64,000 nucleotides of DNA from Mactromeris polynyma. Taxonomy: Eukaryota; Mollusca; Bivalvia; Venerida; Mactridae. Each line of letters begins with the position of its first letter. Position 1 is the stretch's first letter. The stretch is taken from positions 6,592,912-6,656,911 of the forward strand of contig JASFXZ010000014.1 in assembly GCA_032209605.1 (NCBI GenBank), given 5' to 3'. A program made the translations under genes and the position numbers. This document shows positions 21,500 through 34,026 of this stretch, one piece after another. A model generated the notes under the pieces. That model did not search any database. It was given only the letters and a program-made list of their open reading frames with translations, and was not told the origin of the DNA.

Positions 21500-23470
21500 C
21501 AGAAAATTTAACAATTCTTTCTTTAAATCCATGTGGATTGAAGTCGAAGTTAATTTGTCCAAAATTCCAGTTTTTTTAGTATATTATGTCTCCAGGAGAC
21601 AAAACTAGATGACTCAGATTATATATCCATACCAGGATACAAAGTATTTATTAAAATAAACAATGTTTTACAAATAGAAAATCTGGAGGAATATCTTTGG
21701 CAAAGATAAGCTGTCAAAGTATATTTCTGTATTAGAGACTGACTTTAAGCTAGCCTTATGGTTTACTATTTCTAAAACATTGTATAAATAAAACCGACAA
21801 AGACTTACTGTGCGTCGTTGCTTATATACCGCCTGAATAGAATATTCTATAGAAGACCCAGTTTTAGATATACAGGATGAAATAGGTCGACATCTTAATA
21901 ACTCTGATACATTTTGTCTCTTCGGATATTTTAATTGTAGAACAAAGATTCTCAAAGATTATCTTTGAATCGCAAAATGTTGATGATGTTTGTGTAACTC
22001 TTCATGTGAAATGGATAATTTTGACCTATACAAAAATGTTCGTAGATAACGTGATAGTTATGAAAAAATTGCAAATAACTATGGTTATCAACTTTTAGAT
22101 TTTTTGAAATTAATTTACCTTTATATTCTAAACGGAAGAACGAAATATGATATCCCTGGTAAAGCTACCTGCAACAATGTCAGTACTGTCGATTATTTTA
22201 TTTGTAACTCAAGTTTACCTAAGAACGTGTTTGTCACTTAAGGTTCTAGAATATTCCCCATTGCTATCTGATGCACATTGTCCTATAGAACTAATATTAA
22301 ACTTTAAGTACTTCTCAGGTTCAAACATAAAACCAAATCTACAACATTCTATTAAATGGTGGGAAAAATCAAAAGCTGAGGAATTCTTTGATAAAACAGA
22401 GTATAAAGAAATAGAAAATATTGAACAAACCTTACTGCAATACGAAACAAACGGAACGAATAGAAACAAGTATTTCTTCATTATTCTTAAAAACGTCTAA
22501 AGATGCGTTTGGATTCAATCACAATGATAATAGAAACAATTATAAAAATACTATTCTAGAGATAACATCCCTTGGTCTGCAATTTAATGTAGAAAAGCAA
22601 GAAATAAACTTCACAGAGCAAAACATTTAAACAAACTAAGACAGACGTTAGACTTTTTAAAAAAAATACAGGGAAAAGGCAAAACTGATAAAAGCACGTT
22701 TAACTATTATTACAACGAATCACAAAAAAATACTAGTAAGCTTCGCGATCTTTCAAATGACTGTATCAATGGTAAATAACACAGAATGAGATAGAAAATG
22801 CTATTAAAGTATTAAAGAAGTACAAAGCAAGTTGATATGACAAAATTGTCAATGAACAAATAATACATTCCTACCCTCTAATGAAAACTATTTATCATAA
22901 ACTATTTAATTTAGTATTTGACTATTGTATTATCCTTGAATCTTGGACAATTGGAATCATCAATCCAATTTACAATAATAAAGGTGATGTCACAAAACCT
23001 GAAAATGACATACCTAAGTTGTAAAGCAAAATTGTTCACATGTATAATTGACACCACGTAGAGTCTAATGACTTATTACATAACTGCCAAGCAGGCTTTA
23101 GAAAGGGATTTTCGACAGCAGAGAATATTTTTATTCTACATTAAGTTATACAATATGTAAGTAATAGTAAAAAGAAATGAGTTTGCTCCTTCAATAATTT
23201 AAAACAAGCAGTTGATACGGTATGGAGAAACGGACTATGGAATAAAATAACATCATTGAGAATCACAGGAAAGTGTCAAACGCTTATACAACATGTATAA
23301 TAATATCAAATCATGCTTAAAGGTCAATTCAGAGTTATCAAACTTTTTCTCCTGTACTATTGCTGTACGTCAAGTGAAATTTGTCTCCTCTATTTTTACA
23401 ATATTGCTAAATGATCTTAATGATGTCTTCGAACAAAATGATGATATTGATATGGCTGAAGTAAACCGCG
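21500..23470 (+). pseudogene. Second LINE family (LINE-beta): endonuclease plus partial reverse transcriptase, broken
   Basis: Runs in shifting frames. ILSLNPCGLKSKL at about 21510 is the start of an AP-type endonuclease. VAYIPPE near 21815 and FGYFNCRTK near 21920 match the canonical YIPP and GDFN blocks. SDAHCPI at 22270 is the SDHxPI-like catalytic His block. A reverse transcriptase N-terminal region follows: ESWTIGIINPIYNNKGD near 22950, CQAGFRKGFSTAENIF near 23090, ITSLRITGKCQTLI near 23250, and MYNNIKSCLKVN at 23293. The reading ends at about 23470, before the catalytic YxDD block, so the 3' half is absent. The sequence differs from LINE-alpha. The 22147-22500 open frame, which looks secreted at first sight, is simply the frame-shifted endonuclease end. 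Confidence 0.75.
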
Positions 23471-24190
23471 ACTCATCGCTAGAAGGTTCGATTGGCAATG
23501 AAATGCAAATGACGCCGTCCCAATAGCAGTCTTCAAGCTCGGTGACGAGTTGTCAACATCTGTCCACTATATAGACGACGAGCACGAATAGGAACTATAG
23601 GAATTATGATATGTACATGCACCCTGTTACACCGGGAGTTATTCACAGTCCAGTCCCAACGTGATGTATGTACAGCAGAGAGTTGTGTTTACAGCATGGC
23701 CAATGTTTACCATCTCTATTGACAGTGGGTAAGTATATTTGCATATTTATCCTATTTAATTCATGTTTTTGTTAAATATATCACTTATCTGTGTTTATGG
23801 AAATGTTCACAGACTGATGTGGCATACAAGACCACATGTTTACCGATTTTTGGCTCCATGTACAATAAGTCCAAATTAAAATTGTGGCATATACTGCCAC
23901 GTCGGTCTGTAAAAAGTCTGCCATCCATTCTCTTCTTAAAAACCCGTTATTTCGACTACAAAATTGGCTCATATAAGCAGAAAAAATTGCTCGAGCAATA
24001 TGAAAGGGATACGGAATTCATGGTACATTGATTGCTGGAATATAGAATTAAAAACAAATTTTGTCCATTGTTTGTCGCTTTTGTGTGAGTTTACAGGGTT
24101 GTATCTGAAACAAATCACGGCATTGCTTCAAAAGCATCCGCGTGCTATCCCCTAAACACTTTAAAATCATTTATGAAATAGGATAACTAT
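23471..24190. other. Left flank of the two-gene transposon; nothing firm recognised
   Basis: Short open frames at 23781-24155 on both strands show no domain. The stretch ends in AT at 24189-24190, the presumed target-site copy next to the transposon. Confidence 0.4.
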
Positions 24191-24206
24191 ACACCCTTTC
24201 AATTAA
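24191..24206 (+). repeat. Left terminal inverted repeat of the two-gene transposon
   Basis: ACACCCTTTCAATTAA, matching the inverse of 35077-35092 in 14 of the first 15 positions (position 6 differs, C versus G). It is followed directly by a short palindrome built on TTAATCGATTAA (24202-24229) that is not present at the other end. Confidence 0.75.
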
Positions 24207-24260
24207 TCGATTAATTTAATCGATTAATTGTCGCCTAAGAGTTGCGCCTCTTACCGGACG

Positions 24261-24282
24261 TGACGTAATGCGAGTATAAAAA
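24261..24282 (+). promoter_or_regulatory. Likely promoter of the YqaJ gene (CRE-like site and TATA box)
   Basis: TGACGTAA (24261-24268) followed by TATAAAAA (24275-24282), about 55 bp before the first Met codon of the predicted first exon and 70-90 bp inside the transposon end. The same TGACGTAA occurs, in the opposite direction, near the other end (34989-34996), upstream of the transposase gene. Functional use is inferred. Confidence 0.45.
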
Positions 24283-24335
24283 TATTTTCAAAACGACCAT
24301 TGCTGCTTATTTACGCTGAACATCCAGAAAAGTCT

Positions 24336-27300
24336 ATGCTATGCGCAGTATTTCTCGTTTCAAGAGGTAAGTTATGGCCTATTTAAGTTGCTTTTCTTTT
24401 GAGTTATTGTTATCAAGGGCTCTTGGGACGATAATAGTAAATAATCGGGTCAGAAATACAATATCCGTTGAGTTACGGATTTCGGATATTTCAGAATTTC
24501 TGATATTTTTTTAATCTGCTCGTGTTACTCTTAATTTTCTTTCGAGTCGAAACAAATTATGGAAGGCTCGTCTTTCTATTGTATTTTAATTTGATTTAAA
24601 TTAATTATTTCAAGTCAAGTAAGCAACATGAAGTTTGATAAATAATAATACATAAAATGCGCACTGCGAGGAAATTCTGAAGCCAGTGAACTGTCAGTGG
24701 GAAGGCATGTTCTTGTTCATAGCCTAGGCTACAATACTTTAAAATGAATTTTGAAATGTAAGGCTTGTTGCATATGATGTGCATTGACAGTCTCAAGATG
24801 ACGCTCATATATTAGTTTACCATGGAGTAAAGCAATTCGATGCTATTTGACAAATTTAATTATTTTTTAATTTCCGTTTCCAGCACTGATGCTTGCCTGT
24901 GCAACAGCCGGAGCAATGCAGAACACCAGCACTGCAGAGTCGAGTATGACAATATCCTCCAATTAGTGTACATGTGATACAGTAAGTTCTTTTTATTCAA
25001 GTCAAAACTATATATTAATTATGAAACCATCGAATACCATTTGGGAAATTACCCATTACAAAACATAAACTGGTTTTTAAGCCATGGCACTGCACAGTAA
25101 ATGGGAAAATTTAAACAAAATACCAGTGACCATATGTTTTTTCACCACCCTTACACGTGAATTTGGTGTACCAACGGGTGGTACTAATGATTTTATGGTT
25201 TTCTTTCCCTGTCATTTCATGTGAAATTAGAATCTTGTCTAAGAATGTCTGAAAATTGCCAATTCAGTACTAATTTCAGGAGCATAACATGCTGTTTCTT
25301 TTATTTACATATTAAATGATATTTACTGATTAAAGTTATATTCATTATTTGCATTTATTGTCATTTTTAACTAATCAAAAAGTCCCCATTACAAAAATAT
25401 TGAAATGAAAGTATAATACAAATATTTAATTTATAACTGGTTATAAAATGTTGTATACATGTACTACATTTCAGTTAACAATTTAATGAACAATTTTTTT
25501 TGCAAAGGCCTTAAAAGTTTGTTCACGACACTTATAATTATTAAGACCCTAATGATTTAACTATTGCCCCCTAGAACAGGAAATATGCCACACAACACTT
25601 AACAACAGCTTTAGTTTTAGTTTGTTTAAATTAATTTGTTGAGGAACATTATCTCTAAAAATGCATTCATGTTACATGTATATAATAAACAAAGTGATAT
25701 CATATCGCCCTAGCCAAAAGGTTTCAACCTAGTAAAATCATTTACGGGCATGTATATAAGTGGCACATAAATTGTAAGGGTCAAATATGAGACACAAAAA
25801 GATTGTCTACTTGCATTATGACATAAATAGTTTTTGACCGTTTTCTTCGTTTGGGTTTTCAGTTGAGTGCAGCTGACATACCTGGTGCGACATTGCCAAG
25901 GACCCCAGAAAAGTGTAAGGTCAATGAGTTGCGTGTCTGGTTAATAAGCAGGAACCAGAGGGTGAAGACAAAAGAAACCAAGTCTGAGCTGGTAGTTAGG
26001 TAAGAATAATTTTTATTACTTGAAATTATAATTTTTATATTTAGGGAAATATATTGCAGACCACGAGTCTCTGACTGTCTATTCTTTATACATGACATAT
26101 GATTATATGAGAAGATAGATACAATTATGAAGAAGTTATTTCGACAATATGGCTTGATTAACCCCTTTTATTATTTTTTACACGGATTGAGATAAAGCAT
26201 ACCTTGTTTTACATCTTTCTCTGTAACTGCATCCTGGGTTACAAACCAGTATCACCTACCAATATTTGCGGAGTGTGGAAGTTACAGTCAAATTCCTCTG
26301 CCAGGATTTTAGTCCTTGACATATGGATTAGTGGGGTCTAGTGTTTTGCCGCTGCACCATGGTTGTCAGTATGGTTTGACTAGCTGGAATAAACTAATGT
26401 GTACTTTGTTAAGCACTTGTTCTCAACCTATATAATGCTTGTTTGAATCTCTACCTACTTTAACCATTTGAACAGTGTTGTATGTAGGATTCAACAATGA
26501 GGGAGGGAGCGATTTGATGTAAAAAATCAGTGTGTTAGTGATCTCTTCCTATATAAATATCCCAATTGCAGAAAAAAAATTGGTGGGTCAAACTATATGA
26601 TAATGGGCACCCCCTACCCCGATGCAACATTGTATATTTATCTCTTAATTGTATGTTCAATTTTTTCTTCAGGGTGAAGAAATGCCGAGAGCGATTGGAG
26701 AACCTTCCTGTGGTGGACCCTTACCCTGGTCAGCCATACATGACAAAGAAAAGGGCAATCTGTCCAACATGTTACTTAACAGGAAATGGAAATAATAAAT
26801 GTGCCAAACAATCAAATACTGAATCTGATTCATGGACACCAAAAACAGTGAATTTATCGAAAGGATTTACTTATCTTGACATTGTGAAATACAAAGAATT
26901 ATGGGAAAACACGTACGTGTAGAAGCCCATTGATAGAGGATATGCCTTCTTCCATGATGGATATGTTTTCGACCATGCAGTGTCCATTGGGAAAACCGGA
27001 TTTGTAATCATCAGAGTAAAATGCTTCAGATCTGTGAAAAAGACTGAAGCACCACACACATTAAAAGTTTTCCTTACAATAGAAGGTTCAGTTCATGGTG
27101 GTCAGTGTTCGTGTGTTGCCGGTGTTAGTGGTCAGTGTAACCATGTGTATGCACTGCTCTATTCCATTGGCTACACACTGAAGCTGAAGAGGGACACCTT
27201 TCCCAGATCAAAGACCTGCACAGGCAAGCCTGCAGAATGGATCAAATGCGGGTTGGATGGAATTCGTTCTGATCCTGTAATGTCAGCGACAATGATAAAA

Positions 27301-28354
27301 CCCATGTATGGGTCGACATCAAAGGGTATCAAATCCACACTTTATGGGGCCAGAGCAGGGGAGGCCAGACAAGGTCTCGTGTGAATCAACTCGTGGCAGA
27401 GAAATTGTCCAGCATCAACCCACTATGTGGTGCTTGTTTGACTGTTGGACACAAATCAGACAGCACAACCACCAAGATGGGGATTGAAGTTCCCAAGGGT
27501 TCACCACTGTCGTATCAGATTGCTGCAACTGAGGGAGACTTTTTAGTTTCTGAAAACGTTGACGCCTCAGTTGGAACTAAAACACAGCCATGGAACAGTG
27601 AGACTGAGCAGCCGCCTGTATTTCCGTGGCATCCTGCAAGCGTGCCGGACACTGTCCCTCCTGAAGACATTGCTGCCCTGAACCTGGCAATTACCCCACA
27701 GACAGCCAGTGATATATTTGCCGATACAATAAAGCAAGCAGAATCCGACCTATGGTTTAGTGTTAGAGAAAAACGCTTGACTGCAAGCAAGTTTGGCATA
27801 ATTTTGAAAAGAAAAAAAGACAAAGCAAATTTTATGAAGTCAAATCTGTGCAAAAGGTCAGACCTTAGTAATGTGCCGGCTATTAAGATTGGGAAAGAAT
27901 AGGGAAAACAAGATTATAGGAAATATATGAACAATACAAGTAGAACATGTAAGATTTATGAGTCTGGGTGAGTCATACACTCTGCGTTTCCATGGCTAGC
28001 AGCCTCACCCGATGGAATTGTATTTCACAAGGATGTTGGTTATGGACTTGTTGAGGTCAAGTGTAGCTATTCCAAGCGCAATTTGACACCATTAGATGCC
28101 TGTAAGGATCCCGCTTTCTTTTGCTTTGAAGCAGATGGCAAAGTCCATTTAAAGGAAGATCATGATTATTATGCCCAAGTTCAAGGGTAACTTGGTGTGT
28201 GTGGGGCAAGTTATTGTGACATTGTTGTTTATACTAACAAAGGATTAAGTATTGAAAGAATCACATTCAATGCTGCTTTTTGGAAGGACATGACAGAGAA
28301 ACTTGGGATATTTTTTTCAAATTACTTTGTGCCAGTTGTTAAGACCTACACGTG
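24336..28354 (+). pseudogene. SAP - SWIM zinc finger - YqaJ-type nuclease protein of the transposon
   Basis: Four exons join in phase: 24336-24366, 24884-24981 (approximate end), 25863-25999 and 26673-28354, all with GT..AG borders. Domains in order: a SAP-like helix-turn-helix DNA-binding motif across the exon 3/4 junction (KVNELRVWLISRNQ..TKSELVVRVKK); a SWIM zinc finger near 27100-27150 (QCSCVAGVSGQCNHVYALLY, C-x-C...C-x-H); and a C-terminal YqaJ-like nuclease of the PD-(D/E)XK fold (SPDGIVF near 28007, LVEVKC near 28050, YYAQVQG near 28170). It would bind DNA and cut or trim it with a divalent metal. Damage: in-frame stops at 24962, 26920, 27900, about 27970 and 28188, and a frameshift near 27345-27375. 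The stop at 28188 replaces what should be a Gln of the conserved Q-x5-Q-type motif. The true end is TGA at 28352-28354. Exons 1-2 could be untranslated, in which case the 24962 stop is harmless. Confidence 0.75.
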
Positions 28355-30393
28355 ATGTTTATGTGCTCTACACATAGTGCTTAGTATGTTGTTGTTGTTG
28401 AACATAGTCATTATAGGAACTAAGTAGTGATAAATATACTGCAAAAGTTTACACTGCAAAAGATTACACTAGTGCATTATGAAAAGTCGTCTGTATCTAT
28501 GTACGGTATAAACTATTCACACTTACCTGGTACATGTATTAGGTTATCATGCTGTTAATGAATTTAATGTCCAGTGTCTTTCTGCTCAGATTTGCTCATC
28601 TCTCTGTGTATATATTTGTTTGTGTATTTTAAATGTATTCATATTTATTTTGTTATTGATTTCACTTTAAATGACGAGTTTAGTGATGTGAAAGTCTAGT
28701 CTTGGATTTCTAAAACATTTGCTAGTGAAGAACATGTTGTCACATCAAACGATTTACTTTTAAAACTACCTGTAATCATTTTAGACAAATTAATGTCTTA
28801 GCTTTTCATTCGATGGAATTACTCCCTTCTGTTCAAAAAAGCTGAATGTGTTAAGTTATCATGCTGATAATGAATATTAATGTCCAGTGTCTTTCTTCTC
28901 AGTTTTGCTCATCTCTGTATATATATTTGTTTGTGTATTTAAATGTATTTATTTTGTTATTGATCTCACTTAAAATGATGAGTTTGGTGATGTGAAAGTC
29001 TAGTCTTGGATTTCAAAAGCACTGGCTAGTGAAAAACATGTTGTCACATCAAACCATTTACTTTTAAAACTACATTTTGTACCTGTAATCATTTTAGACA
29101 AACTACCGTCTTAGCTTTTCGTTGGGTGAAATTACTCCCTTCTGTTCAAAAAAGCTGAATGTGTTTTACTAACTTGACTGCATGAACAGTGAATGTGATA
29201 GTATGAAGGGCATTCATTTAAGATAACATAAACTTCTTGAAAATGGTCACATTGAAAAAGTTCACTTATGTACAGGTTCAATATTTTAAGGAAAAAAAAC
29301 CTTTCCCTGTACAACTATCACTTATGGTGCTCTTGTTTAATAATGTTAATTGTTATATTTATAGATGTGCTTTATTGTTTTCCATGTAAAACAGTGTTCT
29401 GTTTCATAGTTAAGTTGTATAAATAGTGTTTTAAGTGCAATCTATATAATCATGGATTTGTTTTCATTTTAAATAATTCTATAAGATTCACTCAAAGGTG
29501 AGAAGAAACACTATTTCAGTATTTGTACTTACTACTACTAGCTGGTGTTGTTGATTTTTGAGGAATCTGCAGTTAATATTATTGGTGAATCTTTTAACTT
29601 GTGATAGCATGCTTGTACGCGTTTGTGTACAAAAAATCACGTACCTAGTCCCAAGTTGCACAAACAAACCTATTTTTCAGAATTCTTGTGTTTTAGTTCT
29701 TGTTTTATCAACTTGCTTCTAACCACATCTTTTGATTTTAAGAGGACACAAGTCTTGCTCTTAGTCCTGCCAGTACCTTGATGTTTATGTCAGTCTGTTA
29801 CAGTGAACCTCAAAAGCTTGAGAAATTGAAATATTGCCTTACACAACTCGCACATGCCTAGAAAAACCCGAACACCAAATAAGCATGCCAACAGACATAT
29901 CATGAATCATTGGCTTGAATATGGCGATCTATTTCAATTTGCAACATTTTGTAAGAGGAATAAGGAAACATATTATTTCCTTGGCGTTAGGAATTATGTT
30001 TATTTCATTTAAGTCCAATAAGCCATATGGCCCATGAGTACAATCAAATATATACATATATACAAACATACATCAATAAGGAAACATACAAGTAAGTAAA
30101 TGGTTTTATTCCATTTATTCTATTTAAACAGTATAACTATTGCTTTTTATGTACACATATACAAACTTAAGATTACAACTTCAGTGCCCTAAGGCAAATA
30201 TACAAATGGTTTGAATATTATTTGTCAATTGATTTCAAATTGTATAAATATTCTAGTCTAGGCCATTTAAAGAATATAGATAAAACAAGGCACAAAATAA
30301 GATTTAATCTTCCTTTAACTCATATACATGTACTTTGACAGTTTGAATTGCATTTCATACAAATGTATCAATTGAGCAGTTGTAAAGTTTCAA
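28355..30393. repeat. Intergenic part of the transposon with a 312-bp tandem duplication
   Basis: Between the two convergent genes. Units 28542-28853 and 28854-29165 are near-identical direct copies, both running from GTTATCATGCTG to CAAAAAAGCTGAATGTGTT, with small indels. The remainder is AT-rich and without coding signs. It must contain both genes' 3' untranslated regions; I cannot pick the polyadenylation sites with confidence. Confidence 0.7.
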
Positions 30394-32170
30394 CTAATTG
30401 CCTGGACATGATATTATAGGCTCCTGGAATAACAGAGCACAAACTGACCATATTTGATTGATGCTGCCAAACAGTGACAAAAGAATCACGTGGTCAAAGA
30501 TATGAAAGTTTTTTATTTTATTAATTGCTCTTTCCACATAAATTCTTTCCGCAGCTATACTTTGGGTCTTTTTCACTTCACTTTCAGTCATTTGATCATA
30601 TTGTCCAAGAAATGGCGGAATGTTCAACCTAACCAATTTCTCATCCAACAGGTCTTGTATGTCAACCCTTTTGTCTGCCATCACACTATCCCCTGGTTTG
30701 AAGTATAAACCAGGGAAACCACTGCGTCAAGTAATTTCTCTGTCAGAAATATTTCCCATATACAATTGACTGACAAATGTAATGCTTCCGCATGGAGCTA
30801 TTCCTATTAAACCCTTTAAAGTGTTTGAGCTCTTATAATTACTGTAAGTCTGGCTTTTCAATAGAAGTGCAGATGCCATTTCAGTTTTGATTTCAGTACA
30901 ATCAATGATAACTCTGGTTGTTGGATACTTTTCCTTGAAAGTAACTGGCATAGTTTTATCAACTTGTTCTCTTGAAGGCCAGATATCCAAAGAACCTAAT
31001 CGCAAATACAGAAAATTTGCCCACGATGTAATGAGCATGCTTACAGTTCCTATGGAAACTTTGAACCTTCTTGCTAAATCCCATTCAAAAAGACCAACAC
31101 GAACCCTGCATAGGAACAACAGAAACTGATTTGCAGGGGACAGTTTTCTAGGTTGTTTTATCATTGGCGTTTCATTGTCATTGTCTTTCTGACCATACAT
31201 TACTATATGTTCTCCACGTTCTCCTGGATTAACAAGTTCTAACACGGTATCAAATACTTCTTTTGATGGAAAGCCAGTATAAAATGGGAATTCTGTAGAC
31301 TTTAGATTCTCAACACAAAACAATTTGGAGTCATTTTCTCTTCAGTTTCTCAATTTCACTCTTCAATATTTCATTTTCTTGCCTAACAGTGTTTTATTTT
31401 GTACAAACTGAAGATGTTCAAGAAGAAAGTCCCTGTGTAGCTCTGCTGTTTCAACCTGATATTTTGTAGAACAGGCATTGCTAGTTGAATCTGCAATGGG
31501 TTGGTCATTTGTATCGCAGTCATCGTCAGTAATTTCGTCAAAAGTGAACGAAGAATGTACGTCTGGTTCATCACGTTTATGCTGAAGACTATTGGGTTTT
31601 CGAACTCGTTGTGGTTTGTAGAAATGTACCTTATTATTACAACAATCGAACTTCGTGGGCACAGCACCAGATTTCAAATATTTACGATTTGAAAATCCGG
31701 ATGTTTCCAGTGTGTCTTCTTCAAAGTGCAAAGAGCAAACAACTGCTTGGCTCCTAATCTGTTGGCAAAATAAATGAAAAACATAATTTAAATTAAAACG
31801 ATCATCTTTCAATGGTAAAATGTTTAATATTATACAAAGTTGGTTATTTCAAAGGGTTAATCAGAGTTGTGTTGTACTCTCTCTAAAATAGATGTAACTC
31901 GAAAGTCTAAGGGTTAAATACCTAAACATTCTTCCTTAAAGCCAGGAACTGGTTCACTAAGTTAACCATGGAAATTACTACTTTGTTAATTTGAAAAGAT
32001 TGTTGAATTGTTACAGCCAATTAATTGATAGTAATGTACCTTGAAATTTGGTCCTTCATCACGCTTTATTTTGTTCAGCCACACAGTTCGCAGTGGGTTA
32101 CCAACACCAGGGAAACTATGGTAACTTGGTTTGCCATGACCATCTATTTCATCATAACCAGTTGGGCTTA

Positions 32171-32408
32171 CAGACTTTTCAACCCCAAGACTTTTCAACC
32201 CCAAGGTTTCAAATGAAGACTTTTCAACCCCAGGACTTTTCAACCCCTGATTTCAAGACTTTTCAACCCCTACCTGTTGAGACTTTTCAACCCCTAGTTT
32301 GAATATTTTCAACCCCTACATTTATCTTGTTCAACCCCTACTTTGAAGACCTTTCAACCCCTATTTCTAAGACTTTTCAACCCCTATATCGAAGACTTTT
32401 CAACCCCT
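32171..32408 (+). repeat. Subterminal array, 11 copies of GACTTTTCAACCCC
   Basis: Eleven copies of a 12-14 bp core spaced irregularly (16-29 bp apart), eight or so perfect at CTTTTCAACCCC and three with one or two changes. The direction is the same in all. The spacers are unrelated, so this is not a simple satellite. It looks like clustered binding sites for a transposase near a transposon end. Confidence 0.85.
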
Positions 32409-33869
32409 GTGTTTCAGATAAGTGTATTGTTTGGCATAATATTTTTATTGTTTATAAATATATTTATATTTCAAACATAACAGATCAAATGATGAAATGT
32501 GATAATTCGAAAATTGCATTCCTTTAATTTGTCATTATATTTTGTTTGATCATCATAATAATTAGCTAATAATTAGTTTAATACAATTAAAGATATGTTT
32601 GTTTGTTTTTATTTGTTGCACTGAGAGGTTGTGAAAGTCTACATTTGTGTATGTTCGTTGTCTATTTGCAGGTATAGCTGTTACTTTTCATTATTTTCCT
32701 CATGTTGTTTCTTCGTTATTTCATTTATTATCTTGCCTTGCAGATAGTCAATATAATTTGAATTCTAAATATTCAATTGTAAGGTGTTTAAGGTGATATA
32801 TGCCCGCTAAATGCCTTGAAATGGTACTGTTATTATATATAGGTGAATGGATCTGTTTATTCTCACAGTTGTCTAAAATTGGATAAGTCGTTAAGACTTA
32901 TATAAATGTAAATCAGTAGGTCCTTCTTAAAATGACTTTATCATATATTCATGTAATCTAAAACATTGATCCCAGGCATTTTATTAATATATGTTTTTTA
33001 TACAGTACCTAAGATTGCAGATGCCATAATACTTATTAAGATATATATCCTCTTTTATCACCGATTGTGATAGAGTAATACAGGTTGAAACAAATAAATA
33101 TATATAATGTGTCTTAAAACATAATGATTTCCGAACTTTGTTTAGGTTTAACCAATAACTCAAGGCAATCATATTTATTGCATCAAAGATTCGTACATGT
33201 GTATAGCATACAATACAATATAATATATAATGTAGAGAAAGTCGTACAAGAAATAAAAAAATATTAGTTTACAAAGAGCTTTCATGAATGTGAAACAATT
33301 GTGTTACATTAGCAAAGTGGTCAATGAAAATATATATACCAGGTATATCTCAGTCTATCTGTACCAATAAAGAAAAACAAAGTCAACATATACCGATGAC
33401 ATGAGGAAAGGGCAATTATAAAAGTTCTAATATCATTTGCATAATAAATGAATTTTGAAAGGTTTATCAATTCAATCTTTGAGTCAGTGCTTAAATAAAG
33501 ACAATGTACTGTTATGTTTGTTGACTGTGTTACGTAACGACGCGTGCTCGCTTAACGAGGTGATTATCAAGGTGAATAGCCGCTGTAGCGGGTGATAGAT
33601 AAGATGATAAGATTTTTACAAATATGCAATTTGCCTTCAATAATTTGACAGAGAAATTAAGGTCTACTATGTGACACAAGTGTTTAAGCAAGGTATTAAC
33701 ATCAAAAAGATGCGTATTGACTACACACTCGTTTTTTTGTGTATATATGCTTCATAAGTATTCATTGTGGAATGTAAATAAACTTAAAAAATTAAACTTA
33801 AACAACGTGTTTGTCAACATTTTTCCAGGTAACAAATGTGATAATTGTCCAATTTAAAAACATATTCGA

Positions 33870-34026
33870 GGGGTTGAAAAGTCTTGGTTTATTAGGGGTT
33901 GAAAAGTCTTGATTTTAACAGGGGTTGAAAAGTCTTAGGCTCATTAGGGGTTGAAAATGACAGTGGGGTTGAAAAGTCTTGGATATTTTACCTTAGGGGT
34001 TGAAAAGTATTGGGGTTGAAAAGTCT
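33870..34026 (-). repeat. Subterminal array, 7 inverted copies of GACTTTTCAACCCC
   Basis: Seven copies of GGGGTTGAAAAGTC or close variants, the reverse complement of the array at 32171-32408, at the right end of the nested element. Spacers again differ from one another. Confidence 0.85.

Noticed and set aside
22147..22500. Small secreted protein (hydrophobic N-terminus)
   Set aside because: It is the frame-shifted end of the LINE endonuclease; the other frames around it give the conserved blocks.
31986..32302. Open frames with repeated FQPQDFSTP / GVEKS-type strings
   Set aside because: They are translations of the GACTTTTCAACCCC array of the nested element running into the split THAP exon.
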